A stretch of 64,000 bases of DNA from Streptomyces hoynatensis. GTDB taxonomy: Bacteria > Actinomycetota > Actinomycetes > Streptomycetales > Streptomycetaceae. This document shows, piece after piece, positions 15,635-24,342 of the stretch; the stretch's first letter is position 1, and the number at the start of each line of letters is the position of its first letter. The position numbers were made by a program, and so were the translations under genes. The notes beneath the pieces are model-generated. The model was not told where the DNA came from, searched no databases, and worked only from the letters and a program-made list of their open reading frames with translations. The stretch is taken from assembly GCF_003626535.1 (NCBI RefSeq), contig NZ_RBAL01000025.1:1-64000 (forward strand), written 5' to 3'.

Positions 15635-16414
15635 TCAGCTCGTGCGCCCTTTGACGTCGTAACGCTTCATGTGTTCCAGCACGCGTTCCGCGGTCGGGTC
15701 GGCCATGTCGTCGACCACCCGGCCGTCGGCGAGGAAGACCACGCGGTCCGCGTACCCGGCGGCGACCGGGTCGTGGGTCACCATCACCACCGTCTGGCCC
15801 AGTTCCCGCACCGAGTTGCGCAGGAAGCCCAGCACCTCGGCCCCGGCCCGCGAGTCCAGGTTGCCCGTCGGCTCGTCCCCGAAGATGATGTCCGGCTTGC
15901 CCGCGAGGGCCCTGGCGACCGCCACCCGCTGCTGCTGGCCGCCGGAGAGCTGGCTGGGGCGGTGCCGCAGGCGGTCGGCCAGGCCGACGGTGGCGATGAC
16001 CCGCTTCAGCCACTCCGGATCGGGCTTGCGCCCGGCGATGTCCATGGGCAGCCGGATGTTCTCCAGGGCGTTCAGCGTGGGCAGCAGGTTGAACGTCTGG
16101 AAGATGAAGCCCACCCGGTCCCGGCGCAGCTGCGTGAGCCGCTTGTCCCGCAGCCCGGTCAGCTCCGTGTCCCCGATGGTGGCCGAGCCGCTGGTGACGG
16201 TGTCGAGACCGGCCATGCAGTGCATGAGCGTGGACTTGCCCGAACCCGAGGGCCCCATGATCGCGGTGAACTCGGCCTGGCCGAACTCGACCGACACGTG
16301 GTCGAGCGCGACGACGCGCGTCTCGCCCTCGCCGTACACCTTCGTGAGGTCCGTGGCCTTGGCGGCCACCGCCCCGGTCGAAGCGGCGCGGGTCGCAGTG
16401 GCGTAGCTGGACAC
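15635..16414 (-). CDS. MacB/LolD-type ABC transporter ATPase (orphan)
   Basis: The 259-residue ATPase has Walker A GPSGSGKST, Q-loop FIFQTFNLLPTL, signature LSGGQQQRVAVARAL, Walker B IIFGDEPTGNLD and switch His in VMVTHDP. This is the MacB/LolD/FtsE-like subfamily, which normally works with an FtsX-like permease. The GTG start at 16414 has AGGAGG 7 bp upstream; the frame extends further but without a ribosome site. No permease gene lies on either side: cfa converges downstream and bldA lies upstream. In related genomes, from memory, a permease gene sits beside it, so it may have been lost here. Confidence 0.88.
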   Translation of the reverse strand: MSSYATATRAASTGAVAAKATDLTKVYGEGETRVVALDHVSVEFGQAEFTAIMGPSGSGKSTLMHCMAGLDTVTSGSATIGDTELTGLRDKRLTQLRRDRVGFIFQTFNLLPTLNALENIRLPMDIAGRKPDPEWLKRVIATVGLADRLRHRPSQLSGGQQQRVAVARALAGKPDIIFGDEPTGNLDSRAGAEVLGFLRNSVRELGQTVVMVTHDPVAAGYADRVVFLADGRVVDDMADPTAERVLEHMKRYDVKGRTS

Positions 16415-16853
16415 GAGTGAGCCTCCTGTTCTGGTGGGGGAGGGGACCCTACCCACCCTGCGCGGGAGCAGGCCGGGAGAGAACCCCCGGGACGCGGGTT
16501 TCCACGGGGGCCGGGGCGAACGGGGGCCTGGGGGCGCCGGGTCGCGGGGCGTCGAGGGTTCCCCCGGTCTTCGGGCCCGGTTCACCCGCCCCGTGCGCGG
16601 GCGTCCTTCGGGCATCGTCATCGCTGCGTACCCGTAAGGATGCGGAGGGTTGATTTGCGTCAATCATTGCGGCGGGAACCGGGCGCCACCCGGCCCAAAA
16701 CCGCCGGTGGCCATGACGTCCGTTGCTGATGAGCCATCAGGGGCTCATAAAATCAGACAACCTCGGTCTGGGGCACCGGTGTTCGGGCCAATCCGCCCGA
16801 TAAGCTCGGTGAAGGCCCTGGCGCACACGCGCCCGGTACGGCTTGGGTTCTGT
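16415..16853. other. 439-bp gap upstream of bldA
   Basis: No gene recognised. It holds the 5' region of the ABC ATPase, an inverted repeat ATGAGCC/GGCTCAT at 16729-16748 with a 6-nt loop, and TAAGCT at 16801-16806, which could be the -10 of the bldA promoter. Confidence 0.5.
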
Positions 16854-16935
16854 GCCCGGATGGTGGAATGCAGACACGGTGAGCTTAAAACTCGCTGGCC
16901 TTCGGGCCGTGCCGGTTCAAGTCCGGCTCCGGGCA
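16854..16935 (+). tRNA. bldA: tRNA-Leu (anticodon UAA), bldA
   Basis: An 82-nt class II tRNA. The acceptor stem is GCCCGGA/TCCGGGC, the anticodon loop CTTAAAA gives anticodon TAA at 16886-16888, a long variable arm follows, and the T arm is GCCGG-TTCAAGT-CCGGC. It decodes UUA, and in Streptomyces this tRNA is the product of bldA, which gates aerial growth and antibiotic synthesis through rare TTA codons. The sequence closely resembles the S. coelicolor bldA gene as I remember it. CCA is not encoded. By a quick hand scan I saw no in-frame TTA codon in the genes of this window. Confidence 0.95.
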
Positions 16936-17492
16936 CACCAGGAACCGCGCCGCTGACCAGAGGAACGGCCCGTCCCGCGCGCGGGACGCCCCGGATGCGG
17001 GAACACCGGGGGACCACGCGCTCTCCCCCCGTCCCGGCCACGCGCCCTCCGCGCTCTTTCCGCCTCCGTTTCGCGCCTCCTGCTCCTTCGTGCTTCTTCC
17101 CGCGCCTTCCCGCTCTTCCTGCCCCTTCCGTGCGCTCAAGCCCCCGACGCCAAGTCGCCTGCCGGCGCCTCGCGTTCCGCTCCGCGCCCCCGCGCACCCG
17201 CCGTTCCCCGCGCCCCTTCCGTGCGCGCGCTCACGCCGCCTTTCGCCGAGGCGCCTGGTGGGGCGGCGAGGGGCCGGGGAAACTCGGGGGGACTCGGGGA
17301 GACTCGGGGGGACTCTGGGGAAGGGGGGAGGCGGGTGGGGCCGGGCCGCGGCGGCCGGGCCCACGCGCCCCGCGCGGGGACCGGGAACGTCCGGGGGCTT
17401 CCGTTCGTTTTTACGGGAGCACTACCGTGCGGTCTTTGCTAACGCATTACTCTGGTAGTCAAGGCCGCGCCGTGCGGCCATGGAGGAGTGAG
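16936..17492. other. 557-bp gap between bldA and the Bax1-like gene
   Basis: No gene recognised; the open frames here lack start context and family motifs. It includes a long pyrimidine-rich stretch (about 17040-17220), a 10-bp tandem repeat (listed separately) and, near 17430-17455, A/T-richer sequence that is the likely promoter of the gene at 17493. Confidence 0.5.
17282..17321 (+). repeat. 10-bp tandem repeat, four copies
   Basis: Units follow ACTCGGGGRG, with the last copy imperfect. The strand is purine-rich and G-run rich, so it could form non-B or G-quadruplex structures. Confidence 0.7.
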
Positions 17493-18353
17493 ATGAGGAG
17501 CAGCAACCCCGTCTTCACGCGTCGGGGGTTCAGTCGGGACAGCGGCTACGCGGGCTTCCACGCGGGGCCGCAGGTCCAGACCGGGACTCCGTACGTGGGC
17601 AGCCCGAGCAACCCGTACGCGCAGCCGGGTAACCCGTATGCGCAGCCGCAGGTGGGTCCCGCGGGCGGCTTCGTGCCGCCGGCTGCGCCCACGCGCGCCG
17701 GCGTGATGACGATCGACAGCGTCGTCTCCCGCACGGCCCTCACCCTGGGCGCGGTGATCGTCGCCGCGGCGGCTGCCTGGATCGGCGACCTGCCGGTCGG
17801 CGCGGGTGCCGCCTTCGGCCTGGTCGCGCTCGTCCTCGGCCTGTGGCAGTCCTTCCGGCGCGAGGCCTCGCCCGCGCTGATCCTTTCCTACGCGGTGTTC
17901 GAGGGCCTGTTCCTCGGCACCATCAGCGCCGCCATCAACGAGGTGGCCCCAGGCGCGGCCATGCAGGCCGTGCTCGGGACGATGGCCGTCTTCGCCGGCG
18001 TGCTGTTCATGTACAAGCAGCGCATCATCCGGGTCACCGCCAGGTTCACCAGGTTCGTGCTGGCCGCCGCGCTCGGCTTCGTGCTGCTGTCCGCGGTCAA
18101 CCTGATCGTCGCCCTGATCGGCGACGGCAACGGCCTGGGCCTGCGCGACGGCGGCCTCGGCATCCTGTTCGGCATCGCCGGCGTGGTGCTCGGCGCCTGC
18201 TTCCTGGCGCTGGACTTCAAGATGATCGAGGACGGCGTCGCCTACGGGGCCCCGGAGAAGGAGTCCTGGCTCGCGGCGTTCGGCCTGACGCTGTCGCTGG
18301 TGTGGATCTACATGGAGTTTCTGCGGCTGGCCGCCATCCTGCAAGGTGAGTAG
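17493..18353 (+). CDS. Bax inhibitor-1/YccA-like membrane protein
   Basis: The 286-residue product starts at ATG 17493 with GGAGGAG upstream. The N-terminal ~75 residues are polar, with a short repeat (SNPYAQPGNPYAQP). Seven hydrophobic helices follow from about residue 85 to the end, including ALILSYAVFEGLFLGTISAAIN and GACFLALDFKMIEDGVAYGAP. The latter carries the conserved Asp/Glu motif of the BI-1/TMBIM family. Bacterial members are proposed pH-sensitive calcium leak channels; the role in actinomycetes is not established. A stem-loop terminator follows. Confidence 0.88.
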   Translation: MRSSNPVFTRRGFSRDSGYAGFHAGPQVQTGTPYVGSPSNPYAQPGNPYAQPQVGPAGGFVPPAAPTRAGVMTIDSVVSRTALTLGAVIVAAAAAWIGDLPVGAGAAFGLVALVLGLWQSFRREASPALILSYAVFEGLFLGTISAAINEVAPGAAMQAVLGTMAVFAGVLFMYKQRIIRVTARFTRFVLAAALGFVLLSAVNLIVALIGDGNGLGLRDGGLGILFGIAGVVLGACFLALDFKMIEDGVAYGAPEKESWLAAFGLTLSLVWIYMEFLRLAAILQGE

Positions 18354-18432
18354 CCTGCCGGCACCCTGCGGGGTGCGTGGGCGGGAGCCATGCCAGGCCC
18401 GGCGGCGCGGTAGCGGCCGTGCGGGCACCACC

Positions 18433-18477
18433 GAGGGCCCCGGCGGGGGAGCGCGAGAGCGTCCCGGCGGGGCCCTC
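18433..18477. terminator. Terminator between convergent genes
   Basis: Arms GAGGGCCCCG (18433-18442) and CGGGGCCCTC (18468-18477) are perfect, with further partial pairing inside. It separates the Bax1-like gene from the minus-strand pair downstream. Confidence 0.65.
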
Positions 18478-18521
18478 GCGCGCGTGCGCCCCGGCGCGCG
18501 TGCGCCGCGGGGGGAGCGGGC

Positions 18522-18875
18522 TCAGGTGCCGTCGCGCCAGGTCCGCAGGCGGTCGAGGGCGGCGTCGCGTTCGCGGGCCGCCTCGGCGGCCGGCAGGTGC
18601 CGCAGGGCGTGCGCGAGGTCGTGGCCCGCGACCGCCACCTGGTCGCCGACGGCGTAGGCCCCGGCGTCGGGCAGCTCGCGCGGGGGGCGCGCCGGGTCCT
18701 CCAGGCGCTGGGCGCGGAGGGCGAGTTCGCGGGCGAGCGCGAGGCCGCGCGCGGCGGCGCCGCGGCGCAGCGCGCTCTCCGGCAGGCCGCGCAGCACGTC
18801 GGCCGCGGCGTCCACGGCGGCGTACAGCGGGGCGAGGTCGGGTGGCGCGGCGGGGCGGTCCCCGGCGTGGTCCAC
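18522..18875 (-). CDS. Conserved hypothetical protein (117 aa)
   Basis: A small helical, Ala/Arg/Leu-rich soluble protein starting at GTG 18875 with CAGGAG upstream (VDHAGDRPAAPPDLAPLYAAVDAAADVLRG...). Features are AAARGLALARELALRAQRLEDPARPP and a C-terminal DAALDRLRTWRDGT. No domain recognised. It lies about 30 bp downstream of the membrane-anchored gene at 18905 on the same strand, so the two are probably co-transcribed. A longer frame to 19091 overlaps that gene and is not supported. Confidence 0.65.
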   Translation of the reverse strand: MDHAGDRPAAPPDLAPLYAAVDAAADVLRGLPESALRRGAAARGLALARELALRAQRLEDPARPPRELPDAGAYAVGDQVAVAGHDLAHALRHLPAAEAARERDAALDRLRTWRDGT

Positions 18876-18904
18876 GAGGCCGGCTCCTGTCGATCGCGGG
18901 CGGG

Positions 18905-19789
18905 TCAGTCGCCGTGGTGGGAGGTGGCGACCACGCGGTCGGCCAGCAGGTAGACGCTGTCCTTGCCGCAGGAGAAGGTCAGGGCGTAGGCGCCGGAGAG
19001 GGCCGAGCCGCCCATCAGCACCGGCGGCTCCTCCGAGCGCACCGCCTCGGCCAGGCGCCGGGCGGCCTCCTGGTGGCCGGGCGAGAGGCACAGCGTGGTG
19101 CCGTCGGCGAACAGGAAGACGTCGAGCGTGCCCATGGGCCCCGGCCGCACGTCGGCCAGCGGGGTGCGGGCCTCCGCGAGCCTGGTGAGCCGCTCGGCGG
19201 TGCGGCGGTGTTCCTCCCGGGCGGCGGCCCGTTCGGCGCCCTCGCGCGCCACCGGCTCCCCGGAGAGCGTGTAGCCGGGGTGGGAGGGGTGGCGGCGGCG
19301 GGCGGCGGCCAGCTCGGCCGCGTCGCCGCCGTCCTGCGCCTCCGCCTCGGGGTGGGCGCCGCCCTCCTCTTCGCCCGGCTGCCGGGGCACGAAGGTGGTG
19401 CCGTCGCGTCCCGTCTGCCGGCCGGAGTCGCTGAGCAGGTACCGCTCCAGCAGGGCGTCGAGCAGTTCCTCGTCCGCCTCCGCCACCTCGTAGCCGAGGC
19501 CGCGCCCGGCCAGCAGCGCGCCGGGGCCCTCGGTCTGGACGGCGTCCTGCTCGGCCCAGTAGGCGCGGGCCTCGGCGAGCTCCCGCTCCCGTTCGTCGGC
19601 GAGGGCCGCGGCCACGGCGGTGCGGATCTCCTCGGCGGGAACCGGCCTGGCCGCCGGCACCCGGCAGGCCAGCTCGCGGCGGAGCGCGGTCAGCTCGGCG
19701 CGCAGGCCCCGGGCGGTGCGCCAGGCCCCCGCGCCCAGGGCAACGGTGGTGCCTGCGGTCACCAGCAGGATGACGGATATGGCGCTCAC
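18905..19789 (-). CDS. Membrane-anchored conserved hypothetical protein
   Basis: The 294-residue protein has an N-terminal membrane helix (about 3-23, ISVILLVTAGTTVALGAGAW), then a long charged helical region with Glu/Arg-rich segments. A C-terminal domain of about 80 residues (MGTLDVFLFADGTTLCLSPGHQEA to TFSCGKDSVYLLADRVV) looks like a small beta-rich fold. No known motif is apparent; similar proteins occur in Streptomyces without assigned function. It is probably in an operon with the 117-aa gene. Confidence 0.75.
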   Translation of the reverse strand: MSAISVILLVTAGTTVALGAGAWRTARGLRAELTALRRELACRVPAARPVPAEEIRTAVAAALADERERELAEARAYWAEQDAVQTEGPGALLAGRGLGYEVAEADEELLDALLERYLLSDSGRQTGRDGTTFVPRQPGEEEGGAHPEAEAQDGGDAAELAAARRRHPSHPGYTLSGEPVAREGAERAAAREEHRRTAERLTRLAEARTPLADVRPGPMGTLDVFLFADGTTLCLSPGHQEAARRLAEAVRSEEPPVLMGGSALSGAYALTFSCGKDSVYLLADRVVATSHHGD

Positions 19790-20038
19790 GGGCTCGCTCC
19801 CAGTGCTCTTGGTCCCTGACTTCTTATCTCAGGTTTCCGGGGCGCGGCCACGGGGGGCAGTGCAAAACGTCATGAATGGGACGGGTCTTTGGTCCGTCGC
19901 GCGCCCCGCCGAGGCCGTTGACCTGCGGTTTCGTCAAGGTGTCGAGCCATGCATCACATCCCGGGTCCGCTTCGGTATCGCCCGTATATACCGGGTGTCG
20001 TGAGTCACATACGCCACTGATGTCACTCGCGGCACGGG

Positions 20039-21259
20039 TCAGCCGAGGCGCTCCAGGATCATCGCCATGCCCTGGCCGCCGCCGACACACATAGTTTCCA
20101 ATCCGAACTGCTTGTCGTGCCACTGGAGCGAGTTGATCAAGGTGGCGGTGATGCGGGCGCCCGTCATGCCGAAGGGGTGACCGACCGCGATGGCGCCGCC
20201 GTTGACGTTCAGCCGGTCCAGGTCGATGCCCAGGTCGCGGTAGGAGGGGATGACCTGGGCGGCGAACGCCTCGTTGATCTCGACCAGGTCGATGTCGCCG
20301 ATGCTCATCCCGGCCCTGGCCAGGGCCCGCCGGGTGGCCTCCACCGGGCCGTAGCCCATGATCTCGGGCGAGAGGGCGGAGACGCCGGTGGCGACGATCC
20401 TGGCGAGCGGGGTGAGGCCGAGCTGCCTGGCCTTGGCGTCCGACATCACCACCAGGGCGGCGGCGCCGTCGTTGAGGGGGCAGCAGTTCCCCGCGGTGAC
20501 CAGGCCGTCGGGGCGGAAGGCGGGCTTGAGGCCGGCCACGCCCTCCAGGGTGACGCCGGGGCGCGGCCCGTCGTCGGCGTCCACCACCCGGCCCTCCGGG
20601 GTGGCCACCGGCGTGATCTCGCGGCTCCAGAAGCCCTCGGCGAGGGCGCGCTCCGCGAGGTTCTGCGAGCGGACGCCGAACTCGTCCATCTCCTGCCTGG
20701 TGACGCCCTTGAGGCGGGCGAGGTTCTCCGCGGTCTGGCCCATGGCGATGTAGACGTCGGGGACCAGGCCGTCCTCGCGGGGGTCGTGCCAGCCCTCGCC
20801 GCCCTGCTCGGCGCGGCGGGCGGTGCGGGCCTCGGCGTCGGCGAACAGCGGGTTGTGGCTGCCGGGCAGGCCGTCGGAGGTGCCGTTCACGCTGCGGGAG
20901 ACCATCTCCACGCCCGCCGAGACGAACGCCTCTCCCTCGCCCGCCTTGATGGCGTGGAAGGCCATGCGCGTGGTCTGCAGGGAGGAGGCGCAGTAGCGGG
21001 TGACCGTGCAGCCGGGCAGGCCGTCGAGGCCGAGCTGGACGGCGAGGACGCGGGCCAGGTTGTGGCCCTGCTCGCCGCCCGGCATCCCGCAGCCGAGCAG
21101 CAGGTCGTCCAGGTCGGCCGGGTCGAGTTCCGGCACCTTGTCCAGCGCGGCGCGGACCACCGCGGCGGCCAGGTCGTCGGGCCGCAGCTCCTTCAGGGAG
21201 CCCTTGAAGGCCCGGCCGATGGGGGAACGGGCGGCGGAGACGATCACGGCTTCTGGCAT
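20039..21259 (-). CDS. Acetyl-CoA C-acyltransferase (thiolase)
   Basis: A 406-residue thiolase that cleaves 3-ketoacyl-CoA with CoA in beta-oxidation, or condenses acyl-CoAs. The nucleophilic Cys is in TRYCASSLQTT (about 88-92). The His motif is VGHPFGMTGAR and the second Cys is in CVGGGQGMA at the C-terminus. NEAFAAQ is also conserved. AGGGAGG lies 7 bp before the ATG. An operator-like palindrome (21302-21317) just upstream fits control by a TetR-type fatty-acid regulator. No hydratase/dehydrogenase partner is adjacent. Confidence 0.93.
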   Translation of the reverse strand: MPEAVIVSAARSPIGRAFKGSLKELRPDDLAAAVVRAALDKVPELDPADLDDLLLGCGMPGGEQGHNLARVLAVQLGLDGLPGCTVTRYCASSLQTTRMAFHAIKAGEGEAFVSAGVEMVSRSVNGTSDGLPGSHNPLFADAEARTARRAEQGGEGWHDPREDGLVPDVYIAMGQTAENLARLKGVTRQEMDEFGVRSQNLAERALAEGFWSREITPVATPEGRVVDADDGPRPGVTLEGVAGLKPAFRPDGLVTAGNCCPLNDGAAALVVMSDAKARQLGLTPLARIVATGVSALSPEIMGYGPVEATRRALARAGMSIGDIDLVEINEAFAAQVIPSYRDLGIDLDRLNVNGGAIAVGHPFGMTGARITATLINSLQWHDKQFGLETMCVGGGQGMAMILERLG

Positions 21260-21301
21260 CTTGCGGCCTCCCTGCGGTGTGTGCGTGCCGGCCCCTCCGA
21301 A

Positions 21302-21317
21302 GCTACCGGTCGGTAGC
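21302..21317. promoter_or_regulatory. Palindromic operator upstream of thiolase
   Basis: GCTACCG-GT-CGGTAGC has perfect 7-bp arms, about 45 bp before the thiolase start. CTACCGGTCGGTAG-like sites are typical of TetR-family operators at actinobacterial fatty-acid genes. Confidence 0.6.
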
Positions 21318-21394
21318 GCCGCGTGTCACCTGCCGTGGGCCCCAGGGCCGCCGCGGCGACCGCCTCGGCACCGCCGGCGGCGGGCGGCCGGGCC

Positions 21395-22405
21395 TCAGCC
21401 CGTGGGGGTGCGGGTCTCCTCGGGGACCTGGCGCCGGCGGCGCGGCTTCAGCCTGGCCCAGGGGGCGCGGCGCCCGGGGCCCGTGGCCGCCGTCACCTCC
21501 GTGCCGCCCTCGGCCGCCGCGCGGGCCGCGGCGTGCTCCACGGGCAGCAGGGCCTCGCGCGGCGGCACCTGGGGCCTTTCCTCCTGCGGCCACACGTCCA
21601 CCGAGTCGCACAGCGTCGGCAGGATCGCCATCGCGGCCGTGGCATAGCCCTCGGCGGAGGGGTGGTACCGGTCGGGGCCGAACAGCTCGCGCGGGCGGGC
21701 GGCGAACTCGGGACCGAGCAGCGCGCCGAGCGACACGGTGCGCCCGCCCAGCTCGACCACGGCGATGGTCTGCGCGGCGGCGAGCTGGCGGCACAGCCGC
21801 CTGGCGATCCACCGCAGCGGCGGCGCCACCGGCTCGACCGAGCCCAGATCGGGGCAGGTGCCGACGATCACCTGGCAGCCGGCGGTGCGCAGCCGCGCCA
21901 CCGCCTCCGAGAGGTACTTCACCGAACGCGCCGGGGACATCCGGCCGGTGATGTCGTTGGCGCCGATCATGATCACGCACACGTCGGGGACCGGCGCCCG
22001 GCCCGGCTCGGTCAGCAGCAGCGACACCTGCCGCTCCAGGTCGGACGACCTCGCGCCGCTGAGGGCGACGTTGTGCAGCTCGACGGGGCGCTCGGAGACG
22101 GCGGCCAGCCCCGAGGCGAGCAGCGCGCCCGGGGTCTGCCCGGCGCGGTGCACGCCCTGGCCCACCGCCGTGGAGTCGCCGAGGAGCGCGAGCCGCCACG
22201 GCGGGCCCTGGGTGGCGGCGAAGGCCGTGCCGTACAGGCCGTCGGCCACGGGCGGCTCGTCGTAGCCGCCGCCGCTCAGCCGCCGCCTGGCATATTGCAC
22301 CTCGGTGAGGAGCAGCCCGGCCGCCGCGCCCCCCAGCACGCTGATCCCGCCTCCGCCGTAGGCGGCGGCCGTCGCGATCCGCCGTGCCACCCTCGCACTC
22401 GACAT
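21395..22405 (-). CDS. SGNH/GDSL-family hydrolase
   Basis: The 336-residue protein has an N-terminal hydrophobic anchor or signal (about 8-35). SGNH blocks are LLGDSTAVGQGV (Ser), ALSGARSSDL (Gly), IMIGANDIT (Asn) and FGPDRYHPSAEGYA (Asp-His). Such enzymes are esterases or lipases, and here the protein is probably outside the membrane. A basic Arg/Lys-rich C-terminus (RLKPRRRRQVP) follows. I chose the ATG at 22405; ATG 22435 is in frame with GGTGAAG upstream and is equally possible. The frame runs on far upstream across the divergent cystathionine synthase gene, which is a shadow. Confidence 0.85.
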   Translation of the reverse strand: MSSARVARRIATAAAYGGGGISVLGGAAAGLLLTEVQYARRRLSGGGYDEPPVADGLYGTAFAATQGPPWRLALLGDSTAVGQGVHRAGQTPGALLASGLAAVSERPVELHNVALSGARSSDLERQVSLLLTEPGRAPVPDVCVIMIGANDITGRMSPARSVKYLSEAVARLRTAGCQVIVGTCPDLGSVEPVAPPLRWIARRLCRQLAAAQTIAVVELGGRTVSLGALLGPEFAARPRELFGPDRYHPSAEGYATAAMAILPTLCDSVDVWPQEERPQVPPREALLPVEHAAARAAAEGGTEVTAATGPGRRAPWARLKPRRRRQVPEETRTPTG

Positions 22406-22546
22406 GGTCCGCGTCCCGCCTCCCGTCAGTCCCATCCGTGTCTTCACCTGTGTGGTGCCCAGCGCGGCCTGCCGCGCAACGCAATAGGGTGCTGTCCGGC
22501 GGCGGAGGAACCCGCCCCGACATGCCCAGGACATGCGGAGACCCAG

Positions 22547-23929
22547 GTGCAGTATCACGAGTCGATGATCGACCTTGTCGGCAACACCCCGCTGCTCAAG
22601 CTCGGCCGAGTGACGGCCGGAATCTCGGCCACCGTGCTGGCCAAGGTCGAGTACTTCAACCCAGGCGGCTCCGTGAAGGACCGCATCGCCCTGCGGATGA
22701 TCGAGGCCGCCGAGGATTCGGGACAACTGCGTCCCGGCGGGGTCATCGTCGAGCCTACCTCGGGCAATACCGGAATCGGGCTGGCCATCGTCGCGCAGCA
22801 GAAGGGGTACCGCTGCATCTTCGTCTGCCCGGACAAGGTCTCGACCGACAAGATCAACGTGCTGCGGGCCTACGGGGCGGAGGTCGTCGTCTGCCCCACC
22901 GCCGTTGACCCCGAGCACCCCGACTCGTACTACAACGTCTCCGACCGCCTGGTCAGGGAGACCCCGGGGGCCTGGAAGCCGGACCAGTACAGCAACCCGC
23001 ACAACCCGCTCTCGCACTACGAGACCACCGGGCCCGAGCTGTGGAAGCAGACCGAGGGCAGGATCACGCACTTCGTGGCGGGGGTCGGCACGGGCGGCAC
23101 CATCAGCGGCACCGGCCGTTACCTGAAGGAGGTCAGCGGCGGCCGGGTGCGGGTGATCGGCGCCGACCCCGAGGGCTCGGTGTACTCGGGCGGCAGCGGG
23201 CGGCCCTACCTGGTGGAGGGCGTCGGGGAGGACTTCTGGCCCACCGCCTACGACGCCCGGGTGCCCGACGAGATCATCGCCGTCTCGGACAAGGACTCCT
23301 TCCGGATGACGCGGCGGCTCGCCCGCGAGGAGGGGCTGCTGGTGGGCGGCTCCTGCGGAATGGCCGTGGTGGCGGCGCTGCAGGCGGCGCGGGGCCTGGG
23401 CCCCGAGGACGTCGTGGTGGTGCTGCTGCCCGACGGGGGCCGCGGCTACCTCAGCAAGATCTTCAACGACGAGTGGATGGCCGACTACGGCTTCCTGGAG
23501 GGCGACGGGCCGCAGACCCGGGTCGGGGACGTGCTGCGCGCCAAGGAGGGGGGCCTGCCCTCGCTGGTGCACATGCATCCGGAGGAGACCGTCGGCGAGG
23601 CGATCGAGGTGCTGCGCGAGTACGGCGTCTCGCAGATGCCCGTCGTCAAGCCGGGCGCGGGCCACCCGGACGTGATGGCCGCCGAGATCGTCGGCTCGGT
23701 GGTGGAGCGGGAACTGCTGGACGCGCTGTTCGCCAAGCGGGCCGCCCTCGACGACCCGCTGGAGAAGCACATGAGCGCGCCGCTGCCGCAGGTCGGCTCG
23801 GGGGAGCCGGTCGGCGACCTGATGTCCGTGCTGCAGGCCGCGGACGCGGCCGTCGTGCTGGTCGAGGGCAAGCCGACGGGCGTCGTCAGCCGCCAGGACC
23901 TGCTCGCGTATCTCGCCACGGAACGCTGA
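22547..23929 (+). CDS. Cystathionine beta-synthase
   Basis: This 460-residue PLP enzyme makes cystathionine from serine and homocysteine (transsulfuration). The PLP Lys is in FNPGGSVKDR (Lys 44), the substrate loop in EPTSGNTGIGLA, the phosphate-binding turn in GVGTGGTISGTGRY and the Ser motif in GGSCGMA. After the catalytic domain (about 1-315) come two CBS domains (about 335-460, MHPEETVGEAIEVLREYGVSQMPVV to GVVSRQDLL), which separate it from cysteine synthases. GTG start; weak ribosome site. Divergent from the SGNH hydrolase with a short shared promoter region. Confidence 0.93.
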   Translation: MQYHESMIDLVGNTPLLKLGRVTAGISATVLAKVEYFNPGGSVKDRIALRMIEAAEDSGQLRPGGVIVEPTSGNTGIGLAIVAQQKGYRCIFVCPDKVSTDKINVLRAYGAEVVVCPTAVDPEHPDSYYNVSDRLVRETPGAWKPDQYSNPHNPLSHYETTGPELWKQTEGRITHFVAGVGTGGTISGTGRYLKEVSGGRVRVIGADPEGSVYSGGSGRPYLVEGVGEDFWPTAYDARVPDEIIAVSDKDSFRMTRRLAREEGLLVGGSCGMAVVAALQAARGLGPEDVVVVLLPDGGRGYLSKIFNDEWMADYGFLEGDGPQTRVGDVLRAKEGGLPSLVHMHPEETVGEAIEVLREYGVSQMPVVKPGAGHPDVMAAEIVGSVVERELLDALFAKRAALDDPLEKHMSAPLPQVGSGEPVGDLMSVLQAADAAVVLVEGKPTGVVSRQDLLAYLATER

Positions 23930-24342
23930 GCCGGACGCCGGGCCGGGCGGGGGCGGGGCCGAGCGGGGCAGGGGGCGGCCGGGGCCGGGCCGGGCGCCCG
24001 GCTGCCCCCGGCGGCCCCCGGGGGGCGGGCCGAACAGGGGGACGAAAAAATGGCGCGGGGGAGACGTAAGTCACCGGTGAGTGGGTAAGTAATCCCGAAG
24101 TGTCACGGCCGGGCAACGCGCAATTAACACCGGCACGGCAGAGTACTTCCTGTCGGCACCAAGGACCTCCGGAGCGGCTCCCGGACCTCCCTGGTCGCCC
24201 GGACGCGAGGCCCCGACCCGGCCCGCGTCCCCGCGGGGACCGCCGTCGTCCCGCCCCTGGTCAGCGACCGGGGTGCGGCGGTCCCCGCCATTTCTCCCGC
24301 GGTTCCCGCGCTTCCTCCGGCCCTTGAGGGCGTGGCGGGGGC
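23930..24342. other. 413-bp gap with a strong stem-loop
   Basis: No protein gene recognised. The left part is G-rich spacer, followed by A/T-richer sequence (about 24045-24150) and a stem-loop (24235-24286). It could hold an untranslated RNA transcribed on the plus strand, but no RNA family is recognised. Confidence 0.45.
24235..24286 (+). terminator. Stem-loop (terminator-like)
   Basis: GGGGACCGCCG (24235-24245) pairs perfectly with CGGCGGTCCCC (24276-24286); ATTTCT follows. It is too far from the cystathionine synthase gene (about 300 bp) to be its obvious terminator. Confidence 0.6.

Noticed and set aside
21323..22546. Long plus-strand frame upstream of the cystathionine synthase, and its minus-strand counterpart extending the SGNH hydrolase
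   Set aside because: Both are open only because of high GC. The real proteins begin at 22547 (+) and 22405 (-).
24040..24100. Twelve-codon frame starting ATGGCGCGG near 24050
   Set aside because: Too short and without homology clues to support as a gene.
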